This document shows positions 50,903 through 59,776 of a stretch of 64,000 bases of DNA, piece after piece (within the stretch, counting starts at the first letter, position 1; each line of letters starts with the position of its first letter). The notes below the pieces were generated by a model. The model saw only the letters and a program-made list of their open reading frames with translations. It was not told the origin of the DNA and did not search any database. The DNA comes from Arthrobacter sp. ERGS1:01 (lineage in GTDB: Bacteria; Actinomycetota; Actinomycetes; Actinomycetales; Micrococcaceae), in NCBI RefSeq assembly GCF_001281315.1, contig NZ_CP012479.1, positions 1 to 64,000 on the forward strand. The letters are read 5' to 3'. Made by a program: the position numbers and the translations under genes.

Positions 50903-53278
50903 ATGAATCGGGTGGGAATGGACGCATGGTGCAGCATGTTGGCTCGGATCGGCGCACGGGACGCCGCGGGCCTCACCCCACGTTCACCTGGTGGCGCAAC
51001 AAGGTCGTTGATCGCTTCGACGTCCAGCGTTGCGCTCACTGCAGCATTGGTATGGCAAGGGATCATGGTCATACTGTCACTTGCCGCGTTGGGCCAGCCC
51101 GGTTGGATACTTGCAACTTTCCAAGCGCTGGTCGGTGTCCTTGCCGCTTTCTCGATCCGGAGCAGGCGTTGGGGGCCCGCTCTGCCGCCCGCGATGGTCG
51201 CCATGGGAGTATGGGGCTACTTGCTGAGCGGGGATTTGGATTCGTCACTGACTTTCGCTGCGTGCTGGCAGATTAACTTCTCGGCGTTCTTCGCAGGACT
51301 CTTGATACTGCAAAGGTACGCAATCTGGATGGTTGTTGGGTCTGCCGTGTGCACGTCAGTAACCATCCTCCACTTTCTTCCTGATTGGGGTGCCCAACTG
51401 CCGGCGTCGATCTTGGTAACGCAGGCATCCATCATCATCGCTATTAGGTTGGGACTCGGGGCTCTGCTGCGCCATTCCAGCAAGACGGACGAGAGCGTCG
51501 AACTCGCGGACGAAGCTTCCCTTCGAGATGAAGCACTCACCTACCAAAGCGCTCGCCTAGCCGAGGACTCACGTGTTCTGCACGATACCGCTATCAATAC
51601 GTTCGCCGCGATCGCGTCAGCAGGGGCCGGCGCCCGTGATGTAAGTCGAGTCATAACTCAGTGCGCCAGAGACCTTGAACTCATTGAAGAACTCCGTGGC
51701 GCTCGACGAACCACCGCCATCGCCACACTTCTGGATGTGTTCGAGCAGCCTGGCATCACCACCATTCGCCAAGGAGCAGGTGACGAAGCAATACAACTGG
51801 CGGGTACTGCTCTACCTCAACGCACCGTCGACGGGATCATCGGGTGTGTCCGCGAAGCCGTCACCAACGCGACGAAGCACTCGGGTGCGAACCACGTAGA
51901 CGTCGAAGTGCTCACTTCTACAACGGAGCTAGTCGTCCGTGTGAGTGACGACGGTATTGGTTTTCGCGAAGACACGCCTGCCGGGCGCGGTGTGGACGCC
52001 TCCATCCGACGTCGGGCCATTGACCACAACTTTGCTGCCGACGTGCGCAGTACACTCGGCATGGGTACGGTGGTCACGCTCTCAATAGCTCTGGCACCCC
52101 TTTCAGCGGATCAAACGGAAAATTCGAACGACGCCGGACTAGAAGCTTCGGCATCCACAGTAAACCGTCGCTCCGGCAATTACTGGGGCCTAGGCGTCAC
52201 GATAGTGAGCATTGTGCTTACCGTCGCAGGAGGCACCGATGATGGAGGCGCACTGTTCCCGATGATCGCGATCATGCTCGTCTCCTTGATCCTTGCCCGA
52301 ACCCCGGTGCTGCGTCGCGGGAGGACCCTTTTGCCATTCCTACTCGTGCTCGGCACTTTGTCGGTGTTCTACCTCTCAGCGCGCGCGACTTCCTTTGGCC
52401 TCGTCGGGCCGGCGCACTGGCAAGCGCTCGCGGCGACCGGGCCGTTCGTGTTGTTGCTGTCGAGAACTAGGGGTAAGGCATGGCCTATTGTAGGAGCCTT
52501 CGCATGGGGTGCGGTGGTAGTTCTAATGGCTGTTTTCGCGTTGCCCACTTCTGAGACGGCTGCCGAGATTATTATCGTTGCCGGTCTAGTGGGGCTGGGA
52601 TTCTCAGGCGTCTGGACAATGTTTCAACGTCTCGTGACCCGGCTTTCTAACCTGGAGGCAGTGTCGCGCGCCGAAACATTTCAGGCAAGTCTGCACACTG
52701 AGCTGGCAACTGTATCTCAGGCAAGCTATCAACGCTGGATGGACGCAGGACTCGACGCTTCGGCCACGCTGTTGCGGGGCATCCGGGACGGTAGGTTGAA
52801 CCCTCATGCGGAGTCAACGAGGGCTGCTTGTGATGAAGAGGAACGGTATCTCCGCCAGCTCGTGCAGATCAATCCCGACCTCGTGCACATTGGCAAAGTA
52901 TTCATGCCCACGCTTCGTCGCGCACGGGAACTTGGTATCGAGTTCAGACTGCGACTCGGAGACATCGATGCAGCCAATGAACACGTCGCGCGTGACATTA
53001 GCGACGTCGTCAGCGAGAACCTGATGTCAGCTGAGCATGGCGAGGCACTCGCCGTCAGTCTGTTCCCCGTAGCGGAAGGGCTGCAGTTGACGCTTACCGG
53101 ATCGGCACTCCAAACACCTGAACACCTAGCAGATAAGGCTCGCCTCGTCTCACTTGGGCAACTTGAGCTACTTGAAATTTCTTTCCAATCAATGCAACCA
53201 GTACATCGAAAATCCAAGCATTTCGCTGGGACCGCTCGCATCCCAGTGCTGAACTTTCAGGAAGAACCCTATGACTGA
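50903..53278 (+). CDS. Tandem histidine kinase: intact NarL/DesK-type unit fused to a degenerate second unit
   Basis: A 791-aa membrane sensor. First unit: four to six helices (residues about 40-190), a dimerisation helix with His227 (EDSRVLHDTAINTF), and an ATPase domain with N box REAVTNATKHS (317-327), G1 DDGIGF (349-354) and G2 GMGT (386-389). Second unit (about 430-791): five or six helices, a coiled coil (LVTRLSNLEAVSRAETFQASL) and a domain of kinase size (CDEEERYLRQLVQ, then ARDISDVVSENLMSAEHGEA) without phospho-His or G boxes. It resembles a duplicated kinase whose second copy became a pseudokinase. Its stop overlaps the response-regulator start. The start codon is uncertain. Confidence 0.85.
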   Translation: MNRVGMDAWCSMLARIGARDAAGLTPRSPGGATRSLIASTSSVALTAALVWQGIMVILSLAALGQPGWILATFQALVGVLAAFSIRSRRWGPALPPAMVAMGVWGYLLSGDLDSSLTFAACWQINFSAFFAGLLILQRYAIWMVVGSAVCTSVTILHFLPDWGAQLPASILVTQASIIIAIRLGLGALLRHSSKTDESVELADEASLRDEALTYQSARLAEDSRVLHDTAINTFAAIASAGAGARDVSRVITQCARDLELIEELRGARRTTAIATLLDVFEQPGITTIRQGAGDEAIQLAGTALPQRTVDGIIGCVREAVTNATKHSGANHVDVEVLTSTTELVVRVSDDGIGFREDTPAGRGVDASIRRRAIDHNFAADVRSTLGMGTVVTLSIALAPLSADQTENSNDAGLEASASTVNRRSGNYWGLGVTIVSIVLTVAGGTDDGGALFPMIAIMLVSLILARTPVLRRGRTLLPFLLVLGTLSVFYLSARATSFGLVGPAHWQALAATGPFVLLLSRTRGKAWPIVGAFAWGAVVVLMAVFALPTSETAAEIIIVAGLVGLGFSGVWTMFQRLVTRLSNLEAVSRAETFQASLHTELATVSQASYQRWMDAGLDASATLLRGIRDGRLNPHAESTRAACDEEERYLRQLVQINPDLVHIGKVFMPTLRRARELGIEFRLRLGDIDAANEHVARDISDVVSENLMSAEHGEALAVSLFPVAEGLQLTLTGSALQTPEHLADKARLVSLGQLELLEISFQSMQPVHRKSKHFAGTARIPVLNFQEEPYD

Positions 53279-53951
53279 TCACCAAATTCAACGGGCCCGG
53301 ATCGCTATCGTGGAAGACCATCTGCTGCAACGAACCCGCACCGAAGAGCTCCTGTCCAGATCCGGTAAGTACGAGGTCGTCTTCAGCGGGGCATCTGCGC
53401 CGGAGTTCACTCAATGGGTAGGAGCAGCGCCGATGGTCGAGCGTCCGCATCTACTCGTCCTCGACTTGATGGTCGACCGCCAACCGAGCGTCAGCCCCGC
53501 TCTCGTTGAAATAATGGTCAAGGCCGGCCTCAAGATCCTCGTCCTATCGGCACTCGCTTCTCCTATGCTCGTTCGTCGAATCGTGCGTGCAGGGGTAGTC
53601 GGAATCGTCGGGAAGCGCGATAGTGAGGATGACATCCTTGCTGCAGTCTCTGCAGTGCTCGCGGGTGAAGAATGGATGACCACGGAACTTGCGTCGGTGA
53701 TTGCTGGGGATCCCGACCGCCCTTCATTGAGTCTGCAGGAAGAAAGGTCGTTGGTGCTCTATGCCTCCGGGCTCAGCGTCGACGAGGTGGGTGCCGCGAT
53801 GAATATCGGGCGTGAGACGGCGAAACAATACCTCGACCGAGTGAAGAAAAAGTACGCTTCAGTCGGCGTCCCGGTTCGCTCGAAGCTGGACTATGGCCGC
53901 GTTGCCTGGGCCGACGGGTACCTTGACCCCTCGCTTCCGAGCGAAGCGTGA
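53271..53951 (+). CDS. NarL/FixJ-like response regulator
   Basis: A 226-aa regulator. The receiver has the acidic pair Glu15-Asp16, phosphorylated Asp65 (LLVLDLMVD), Ser93 and Lys115, all expected. The C-terminal HTH (SLQEERSLVLYASGLSVDEVGAAM, then GRETAKQYLDRVKKKYASVG) is of LuxR/sigma-4 type. It overlaps the kinase gene by 8 bases (ATGACTGA), so the pair is coupled. The genes before and after share an inverted repeat; the adhesin at 54411 is a candidate target. Confidence 0.9.
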   Translation: MTDHQIQRARIAIVEDHLLQRTRTEELLSRSGKYEVVFSGASAPEFTQWVGAAPMVERPHLLVLDLMVDRQPSVSPALVEIMVKAGLKILVLSALASPMLVRRIVRAGVVGIVGKRDSEDDILAAVSAVLAGEEWMTTELASVIAGDPDRPSLSLQEERSLVLYASGLSVDEVGAAMNIGRETAKQYLDRVKKKYASVGVPVRSKLDYGRVAWADGYLDPSLPSEA

Positions 53952-54268
53952 GCGTAAGGCCTACTAACACTCCAGCCGGGTTCCGTTTGAAGCCGCCCTG
54001 ATCTGACGGACGCTCAACGACATGCACGCGTCGCAGCCCTGAGTCAGCCATATACGACGCCACCGACTGACCAACACTCCGTGAGAAACCAAAACCAGCA
54101 TCGCCGTGACCGGCGTGGAACCCGTCACCGACAACCGCCACCAGGACAGCGGACACAATGTCACACCCACCTGCCGCAATCAAAACCGCCAGGCAGACGG
54201 TCAGCCCTGATCCACAAGAAACCGCGCCTCATGAAAGATCGAGGCTAACGGATTGTGGCGCTTCAGAG
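53952..54268. other. Intergenic region, no gene seen
   Basis: About 320 bases with only short frames. It may contain a worn remnant, but none is identifiable. Confidence 0.35.
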
Positions 54269-54290
54269 ATGACCCCTATACGGGGGTGAT
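54269..54290. promoter_or_regulatory. Inverted repeat ATGACCCC-N6-GGGGTGAT (site B)
   Basis: The arms are complementary at seven of eight positions. It lies 120 bases upstream of the thioester adhesin start and matches site A at 50717. Confidence 0.6.
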
Positions 54291-54410
54291 TTGGCCCTAA
54301 ACTATTCTCCGGTGTCGGCACCTTGAATAGACTCTGAACGATATTTGTTTGCTGGGGGCACGAAGGTAACTTTTCGCATGACCCTCTTTTGGAATTCGAA
54401 AAGGAAAACA

Positions 54411-56645
54411 ATGGCTCCCCTTCCACGACATAAATCGGCCGCGGTCACGAGGTGGCTGTTAGTAAGCCTGCTGATGCTCGGAGCCCTGATAGCTCCAACG
54501 GCGGCCTCAGCCACGGTCGAGTCTGGCGACTCGGTACACGTTGGAGCGAGGCAGGGGTACTCCGGGACTGGAATGTTTCCCGTCTGGTACAAAACTCCTG
54601 CAGTCGGAGAACCCGATGCCTGGGCATATTGCATAGAACACGACGTCCACGCGAACTCAAATGTCGAAGGGCATGTCGGAGGATTCGATGAATACCTCGG
54701 CGCAAATTACTTCACCGACCCCACCATTCAGGGCAGGGTTCTCTGGGTACTCGCGCACAGCTACCCGGCAATGACACTCGCGGATCTGGAAGCTGCCACT
54801 GGGATCGCAGGGCTATCCGTGAACGATGCGATCGAAGCCACTCAATACGCGATTTGGCGATACACGGAACTTGATTACGATGCCAGTTGGAATTGGGAGA
54901 GCCCAAATTCTGAGGCTGTGTATTGGTACCTTGTGAATGGCGCAAATACGAATCCCGTGATGAAGCCGAGTGATGTACAGGTCACTGCATCGATTACAGC
55001 CCCTTCTTCTGCGCAGACGAGCGACAGTATAGTCGGGCCATTTGTGGTGAACACGAACCAGAAGTCGGTTATCGTCTCAGCCCCTGGCTTTAACTTCACC
55101 GACGCATCGGGAAATCCTATAGATCCCACTGCCGTCGTGGATGGACAGAAGATATATCTCGACCTTCGCGGTCATGTCGCAGCAGGATCGACCACCGTAA
55201 CCGTAACCGCAGCCGCAGCAGGGCCGACCGGCGGAATCATCTCAGTTCCCCGCACAGATGGTAGTACTCCGACTACTGGTGACCACGCGCAGTCGATCGT
55301 ACTGGTTCAGGCGAAAACTGCCACCGTGGGAGACCGCGCTGACATTAGCTGGACGGAGAAGGCCCCGGCCGTTTCGAATCCGGTTATCGGCACGTCCCTA
55401 GTCGATTCTGCCGATGGTGACCGGGTACTGAGCTGGAATGGGGGCACCGTTATCGATACCGTCGCCTATCAGAACCTGACACCAGGTGTTAAGTACACGG
55501 TATCCGGTGAGCTTATGAACAAAGCAGATGGCACAGGTACAGGGATCACTGGCAGCACGACCTTCACTCCGACAGAGGCCAATGGTTCAACTGACGTGGC
55601 ATTTACCGTCCCCGAAGGATACGCCGGAGATGTCTTGGTTGCTTACGAGCAACTCTTTGAGGGCAGCAAAACCACTGGCAAACCGGCTGCCGTTCACAAA
55701 GACATCAACGACGCAGCCCAGACCGTCACAGTAGAGAAGGCCCCGGCCGTTTCGAATCCGGTTATCGGCACGTCCCTAGTCGATTCTGCCGATGGTGACC
55801 GGGTACTGAGCTGGAATGGGGGCACCGTTATCGATACCGTCGCCTATCAGAACCTGACACCAGGTGTTAAGTACACGGTATCCGGTGAGCTTATGAACAA
55901 AGCAGATGGCACAGGTACAGGGATCACTGGCAGCACGACCTTCACTCCGACAGAGGCCAATGGTTCAACTGACGTGGCATTTACCGTCCCCGAAGGATAC
56001 GCCGGAGATGTCTTGGTTGCTTACGAGCAACTCTTTGAGGGCAGCAAAACCACTGGCAAACCGGCTGCCGTTCACAAAGACATCAACGACGCAGCCCAGA
56101 CCGTCACAGTAGAGAAGGCCCCGGCCGTTTCGAATCCGGTTATCGGCACGTCCCTAGTCGATTCTGCCGATGGTGACCGGGTACTGAGCTGGAATGGGGG
56201 CACCGTTATCGATACCGTCGCCTATCAGAACCTGACACCAGGTGTTAAGTACACGGTATCCGGTGAGCTTATGAACAAAGCAGATGGCACAGGTACAGGG
56301 ATCACTGGCAGCACGACCTTCACTCCGACAGAGGCCAATGGTTCAACTGACGTGGCATTTACCGTCCCCGAAGGATACGCCGGAGATGTCTTGGTTGCTT
56401 ACGAGCAACTCTTTGAGGGCAGCAAAACCACTGGCAAACCGGCTGCCGTTCACAAAGACATCAACGACGCAGCCCAGACCGTCACAGTAGAGAAGGCCCC
56501 GGCCGTCACACCGATCGGGCCGAAACATGACGTGCTGGCGGTAACCGGTGGGACGTTCCCAGGCTACGTTATCGGCATGGCCAGCCTGCTGCTCTTACTC
56601 GGTGCCGCGGCACGGCTGGCACCACGGACGCGCCGCAAGCTTTAA
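54411..56645 (+). CDS. Wall-anchored thioester (TQXA) adhesin with three VaFE repeats
   Basis: A 744-aa exported surface protein. ATG 54411 follows AAAAGGA and starts a signal peptide (RWLLVSLLMLGALIAP...ASA). The thioester domain has Cys74 (WAYCIEH) and Gln145 in TQYA (the TQXA motif), which together form an internal Cys-Gln thioester able to bind host or surface amines covalently. A linker Ig-like domain follows (about 185-310). Three repeats of 126 aa follow, of the VaFE type (DTVAYQNLTPG, VLVAYEQLFEG, HKDINDAAQTV), which are stabilised by Lys-Asn isopeptide bonds in known cases. The C-terminus is a sorting signal: LAVTG, a hydrophobic helix and a basic tail (RTRRKL), the class E sortase type. 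No sortase gene is in the window. Confidence 0.9.
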   Translation: MAPLPRHKSAAVTRWLLVSLLMLGALIAPTAASATVESGDSVHVGARQGYSGTGMFPVWYKTPAVGEPDAWAYCIEHDVHANSNVEGHVGGFDEYLGANYFTDPTIQGRVLWVLAHSYPAMTLADLEAATGIAGLSVNDAIEATQYAIWRYTELDYDASWNWESPNSEAVYWYLVNGANTNPVMKPSDVQVTASITAPSSAQTSDSIVGPFVVNTNQKSVIVSAPGFNFTDASGNPIDPTAVVDGQKIYLDLRGHVAAGSTTVTVTAAAAGPTGGIISVPRTDGSTPTTGDHAQSIVLVQAKTATVGDRADISWTEKAPAVSNPVIGTSLVDSADGDRVLSWNGGTVIDTVAYQNLTPGVKYTVSGELMNKADGTGTGITGSTTFTPTEANGSTDVAFTVPEGYAGDVLVAYEQLFEGSKTTGKPAAVHKDINDAAQTVTVEKAPAVSNPVIGTSLVDSADGDRVLSWNGGTVIDTVAYQNLTPGVKYTVSGELMNKADGTGTGITGSTTFTPTEANGSTDVAFTVPEGYAGDVLVAYEQLFEGSKTTGKPAAVHKDINDAAQTVTVEKAPAVSNPVIGTSLVDSADGDRVLSWNGGTVIDTVAYQNLTPGVKYTVSGELMNKADGTGTGITGSTTFTPTEANGSTDVAFTVPEGYAGDVLVAYEQLFEGSKTTGKPAAVHKDINDAAQTVTVEKAPAVTPIGPKHDVLAVTGGTFPGYVIGMASLLLLLGAAARLAPRTRRKL
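55356..56489 (+). repeat. Three identical 378-bp tandem repeats in the thioester adhesin
   Basis: Units 55356-55733, 55734-56111 and 56112-56489 appear identical in every base. A partial fourth begins at 56490 for about 18 bases. Each encodes one 126-aa VaFE domain. Identity at synonymous sites shows recent amplification or homogenisation, and the copy number can change by recombination. Confidence 0.93.
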
Positions 56646-56687
56646 TCTGTGGCAGTGCCTCCTAGACGCTAGATTCACTGCCATCCT

Positions 56688-56729
56688 GAGTGGTGGACCC
56701 TGAGGCCTAAATTCTGGGGTCCACCACTC
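56688..56729 (+). terminator. 13-bp hairpin after the thioester adhesin
   Basis: GAGTGGTGGACCC (56688-56700) pairs with GGGTCCACCACTC (56717-56729), 43 bases past the stop. Confidence 0.75.
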
Positions 56730-57066
56730 ATATGACCAATGGTCAATTTCAGAGAACAAAAGAGACTGCCCCACTTCTGTTGACGAAGGGTTCAGCTTCT
56801 TTAGCGGCTTTGAGTCCAGGATAAGTTGTGGCAAAACCGAACGAACAATCTTGCGGCCCAGCGAGAACTTACGCCTCTGGTCGCGCGAATTCACAGATTT
56901 CCGCCATCGCGTCGAGGGCTGACTGCGAATAATTCAAGAGTCGAGTCATGCCGGACTAGGCGCACGCGGGGTTTTTGTACCTTGCTTTGTAGCCTAGACT
57001 TGATGCGCAGAAACCAAAACCGAAAAATACTATGTGGGCATTTGCCTGCTTGAGGAGAAGTAAATA
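56730..57066. promoter_or_regulatory. Leader region of the second surface protein
   Basis: This stretch of about 340 bases has no gene. TGACC-AAT-GGTCA at 56733-56745 is a palindrome whose ATGACC half resembles sites A and B, but with shorter spacing. GAGGAG at 57052-57057 serves the TTG start. Confidence 0.4.
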
Positions 57067-59679
57067 TTGCGATCATCGAAACAGGCTGTCGTCGGCAGCT
57101 ATCTGAAAAAGGCTCGCGGTGCAGGGCTAACCGCTGCCTTGGTCATCGGCGCTTCAATCACTATCCCGCAGCCTGCTTTCGCAGCTGATGCGTTCCCTGA
57201 CACAGGAATGTACGCCACTCAGTCAGGTGGTTCCAACATCGTCTCGGTTAACCTCGCGACGGGCACGACCTCGCATGTGCTGACAGTGCCAGGCGGAGTG
57301 ACAGGGCTAAACCAAATTGGCCTCACCAATGACGGTAACAAGCTCCTGCTAACGAACGGCACGAGCATTTTCGAGTACACGGCATCGACCGAGGCCTGGG
57401 AAACCACGGCCAGGGCCACCCCCGCGGTTCCCAACACCATGGGTGGGGTCAATCCCACCAATGGCATCTTCTACTTCGGCGGGCAAGCTGCTGGTGGGGG
57501 GAACAACTTCGTCTTCAAAACATTCGACCCAGCAACGAACACGCTTGCAACGACAACGATCCCTGTCACAGCGGATGCACCTCCGGGCGGCAATGGGGAC
57601 CTCGCGTTCGACAGCCTCGGAAACATGTACTTCGTTGCCAGCAGCGCCGCGGCAGGTCAGATCTACCGGGTAGACGCCGCCCAACTGAACTCCGGTGGAG
57701 GCGCGGCTGTCAAAATCGGTCCGCAAATCGCTACCGGCGTAGCACTAAACTCCATGGCTTTTGCCAAGGACGGATTCCTCTACGTAGCCGGCGGAGGAGC
57801 CAACGGCTTCCTCAGGGTCAACCCGATCACCGGCACGGTCCTTGACAGAAAAACCCTTGACGTAGCCATCACCGACCTCGGTTCCCGATCACTCCCATTC
57901 ACCGGTTCCGTCAAGGTAGATCTACCCGGTGGACGCGTCAATGACACTGACCAGTTCACGGTCACCATCGGTGGCGGCGGAATCAGCACTGGCAACTCGG
58001 CCACGACGACCGGCGATGAGGCCTCCGTGGCCGTGGGCCCCCTGCTCATACTTCCCGGTGAGACCTACACCGTTCAGCAGACACCGGTTGGCACCACCAA
58101 TCCTGCCCTCTACGAAACTTCGTGGAACTGCGTAGATCCCGCGACCGGGACAGTTGTCGCCTCCGGCCCCGGCGCCAGTGGATCCTTCACCATTCCTGAG
58201 GGCGTCCAAAACGTCGCCTGCACTTTCACTACGGCACCATATCCGGCCCCGGGTGCTGTCAATGATGAGTCGTTGAAGAATGTTCAGGGTTCTGCGGTGA
58301 AGGTTCCTGTGTTGGGTAATGACAAGGGTGACCTTGATCCGACCACGGTGAAGTTCCTTGACGGTGACGGCAAGCCGGTTACCAAGCTTGTCGTTGCGGG
58401 TCAAGGTACCTGGACGGTTGATCCTGCCACGGGTGAGGTCACGTTCACACCCGAGAGTGGATTCTCCGGGAACCCCACACCAGTGACGTACCAGGTCAAT
58501 GACGTGCGTGGAAACACCACCGAAGCAACCGTGACCGTGACCTACGTACCGGGTGCTGTCAATGATGAGTCGTTGAAGAATGTTCAGGGTTCTGCTGTGA
58601 AGGTTCCTGTGTTGGGTAATGACAAGGGTGACCTTGATCCGACCACGGTGAAGTTCCTTGACGGTGACGGCAAGCCGGTTACCAAGCTTGTCGTTGCGGG
58701 TCAAGGTACCTGGACGGTTGATCCTGCCACGGGTGAGGTCACGTTCACACCCGAGAGTGGATTCTCCGGGAACCCCACACCAGTGACGTACCAGGTCAAT
58801 GACGTGCGTGGAAACACCACCGAAGCAACCGTGACCGTGACCTACGTACCGGGTGCTGTCAATGATGAGTCGTTGAAGAATGTTCAGGGTTCTGCTGTGA
58901 AGGTTCCTGTGTTGGGTAATGACAAGGGTGACCTTGATCCGACCACGGTGAAGTTCCTTGACGGTGACGGCAAGCCGGTTACCAAGCTTGTCGTTGCGGG
59001 TCAAGGTACCTGGACGGTTGATCCTGCCACGGGTGAGGTCACGTTCACACCCGAGAGTGGATTCTCCGGGAACCCCACACCAGTGACGTACCAGGTCAAT
59101 GACGTGCGTGGAAACACCACCGAAGCAACCGTGACCGTGACCTACGTACCGGGTGCTGTCAATGATGAGTCGTTGAAGAATGTTCAGGGTTCTGCTGTGA
59201 AGGTTCCTGTGTTGGGTAATGACAAGGGTGACCTTGATCCGACCACGGTGAAGTTCCTTGACGGTGACGGCAAGCCGGTTACCAAGCTTGTCGTTGCGGG
59301 TCAAGGTACCTGGACGGTTGATCCTGCCACGGGTGAGGTCACGTTCACACCCGAGAGTGGATTCTCCGGGAACCCCACACCAGTGACGTACCAGGTCAAT
59401 GACGTGCGTGGAAACACCACCGAAGCAACCGTGACCGTGACCTACGTACCGGGTGCTGTCAAGCCGGTCACCCCGTCTCCGTCACCTGGCGCTGTGAAGC
59501 CGGCTACCCCTGTCCTGTCACCTGGAGCTGTCAGTTCTCCGACGCCTGCCCCGGAAGCCAGCAGCCCTCCTCTTGCCTCCACAGGTGTTCAGGCTTTCGG
59601 TATTGGAGTTGCCGGTCTTGCGATTGCGCTAATGGGCGGAGCCTTGCTTATCATCCGTCGCCGTCGAACGCAGGGCTAA
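57067..59679 (+). CDS. Wall-anchored surface protein with four CshA-type repeats
   Basis: An 870-aa exported protein starting at TTG 57067 behind GAGGAG. Signal peptide (LTAALVIGASITIPQPAFA), then a beta-propeller-like region (about 45-275; GGSNIVSVNLATGTTSHV, GGVNPTNGIFYFGGQ, FLRVNPITGTVLD). A SpaA-like Ig segment follows (about 275-400). Then come four repeats of 100 aa (GNDKGDLDPTTVKFL, GTWTVDPATGEVTFTPESGF, TYQVNDVRGNTTEATVTVTY), typical of CshA fibril repeats. A Pro-rich spacer and LASTG with hydrophobic helix and RRRR tail form a class E sorting signal. It is probably a stalked adhesin; ligand unknown. It is followed by hairpins at 59694 and 59747. Confidence 0.88.
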   Translation: MRSSKQAVVGSYLKKARGAGLTAALVIGASITIPQPAFAADAFPDTGMYATQSGGSNIVSVNLATGTTSHVLTVPGGVTGLNQIGLTNDGNKLLLTNGTSIFEYTASTEAWETTARATPAVPNTMGGVNPTNGIFYFGGQAAGGGNNFVFKTFDPATNTLATTTIPVTADAPPGGNGDLAFDSLGNMYFVASSAAAGQIYRVDAAQLNSGGGAAVKIGPQIATGVALNSMAFAKDGFLYVAGGGANGFLRVNPITGTVLDRKTLDVAITDLGSRSLPFTGSVKVDLPGGRVNDTDQFTVTIGGGGISTGNSATTTGDEASVAVGPLLILPGETYTVQQTPVGTTNPALYETSWNCVDPATGTVVASGPGASGSFTIPEGVQNVACTFTTAPYPAPGAVNDESLKNVQGSAVKVPVLGNDKGDLDPTTVKFLDGDGKPVTKLVVAGQGTWTVDPATGEVTFTPESGFSGNPTPVTYQVNDVRGNTTEATVTVTYVPGAVNDESLKNVQGSAVKVPVLGNDKGDLDPTTVKFLDGDGKPVTKLVVAGQGTWTVDPATGEVTFTPESGFSGNPTPVTYQVNDVRGNTTEATVTVTYVPGAVNDESLKNVQGSAVKVPVLGNDKGDLDPTTVKFLDGDGKPVTKLVVAGQGTWTVDPATGEVTFTPESGFSGNPTPVTYQVNDVRGNTTEATVTVTYVPGAVNDESLKNVQGSAVKVPVLGNDKGDLDPTTVKFLDGDGKPVTKLVVAGQGTWTVDPATGEVTFTPESGFSGNPTPVTYQVNDVRGNTTEATVTVTYVPGAVKPVTPSPSPGAVKPATPVLSPGAVSSPTPAPEASSPPLASTGVQAFGIGVAGLAIALMGGALLIIRRRRTQG
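58261..59460 (+). repeat. Four 300-bp tandem repeats in the second surface protein
   Basis: Units start at 58261, 58561, 58861 and 59161 and are exactly 300 bp. The only difference I see is G/T in the first unit (TCTGCGGTG at about 58290 against TCTGCTGTG in the others). As in the thioester adhesin, the near-total identity points to recent amplification or gene conversion. Confidence 0.93.
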
Positions 59680-59693
59680 AGAGATAGCAGACA

Positions 59694-59713
59694 GCCGGTC
59701 ACAAGCGACCGGC
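59694..59713 (+). terminator. Short hairpin after the CshA-type surface protein
   Basis: GCCGGTC (59694-59700) pairs with GACCGGC (59707-59713), 14 bases after the stop. Confidence 0.6.
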
Positions 59714-59746
59714 GGTCTTAGGGACTAGTTGTGGTGTCCAAAACGG

Positions 59747-59776
59747 AGTGGCCAACCTTCTCAAAGGTTGGCCACT
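59747..59776 (+). terminator. 13-bp hairpin with T-rich tail
   Basis: AGTGGCCAACCTT (59747-59759) pairs with AAGGTTGGCCACT (59764-59776), followed by TCGTTT. It is the stronger terminator for the surface protein gene. Confidence 0.75.

Noticed and set aside
57922..59304. Long (460-aa) open frame on the minus strand with perfect repeats
   Set aside because: It is the antisense shadow of the 300-bp repeat array. A stop-free frame in one unit is copied four times, and there is no promoter, ribosome site or family similarity.
55356..59460. Tandem repeats considered as a CRISPR array
   Set aside because: Units of 378 and 300 bp are contiguous, in frame and without spacers; they encode protein domains.
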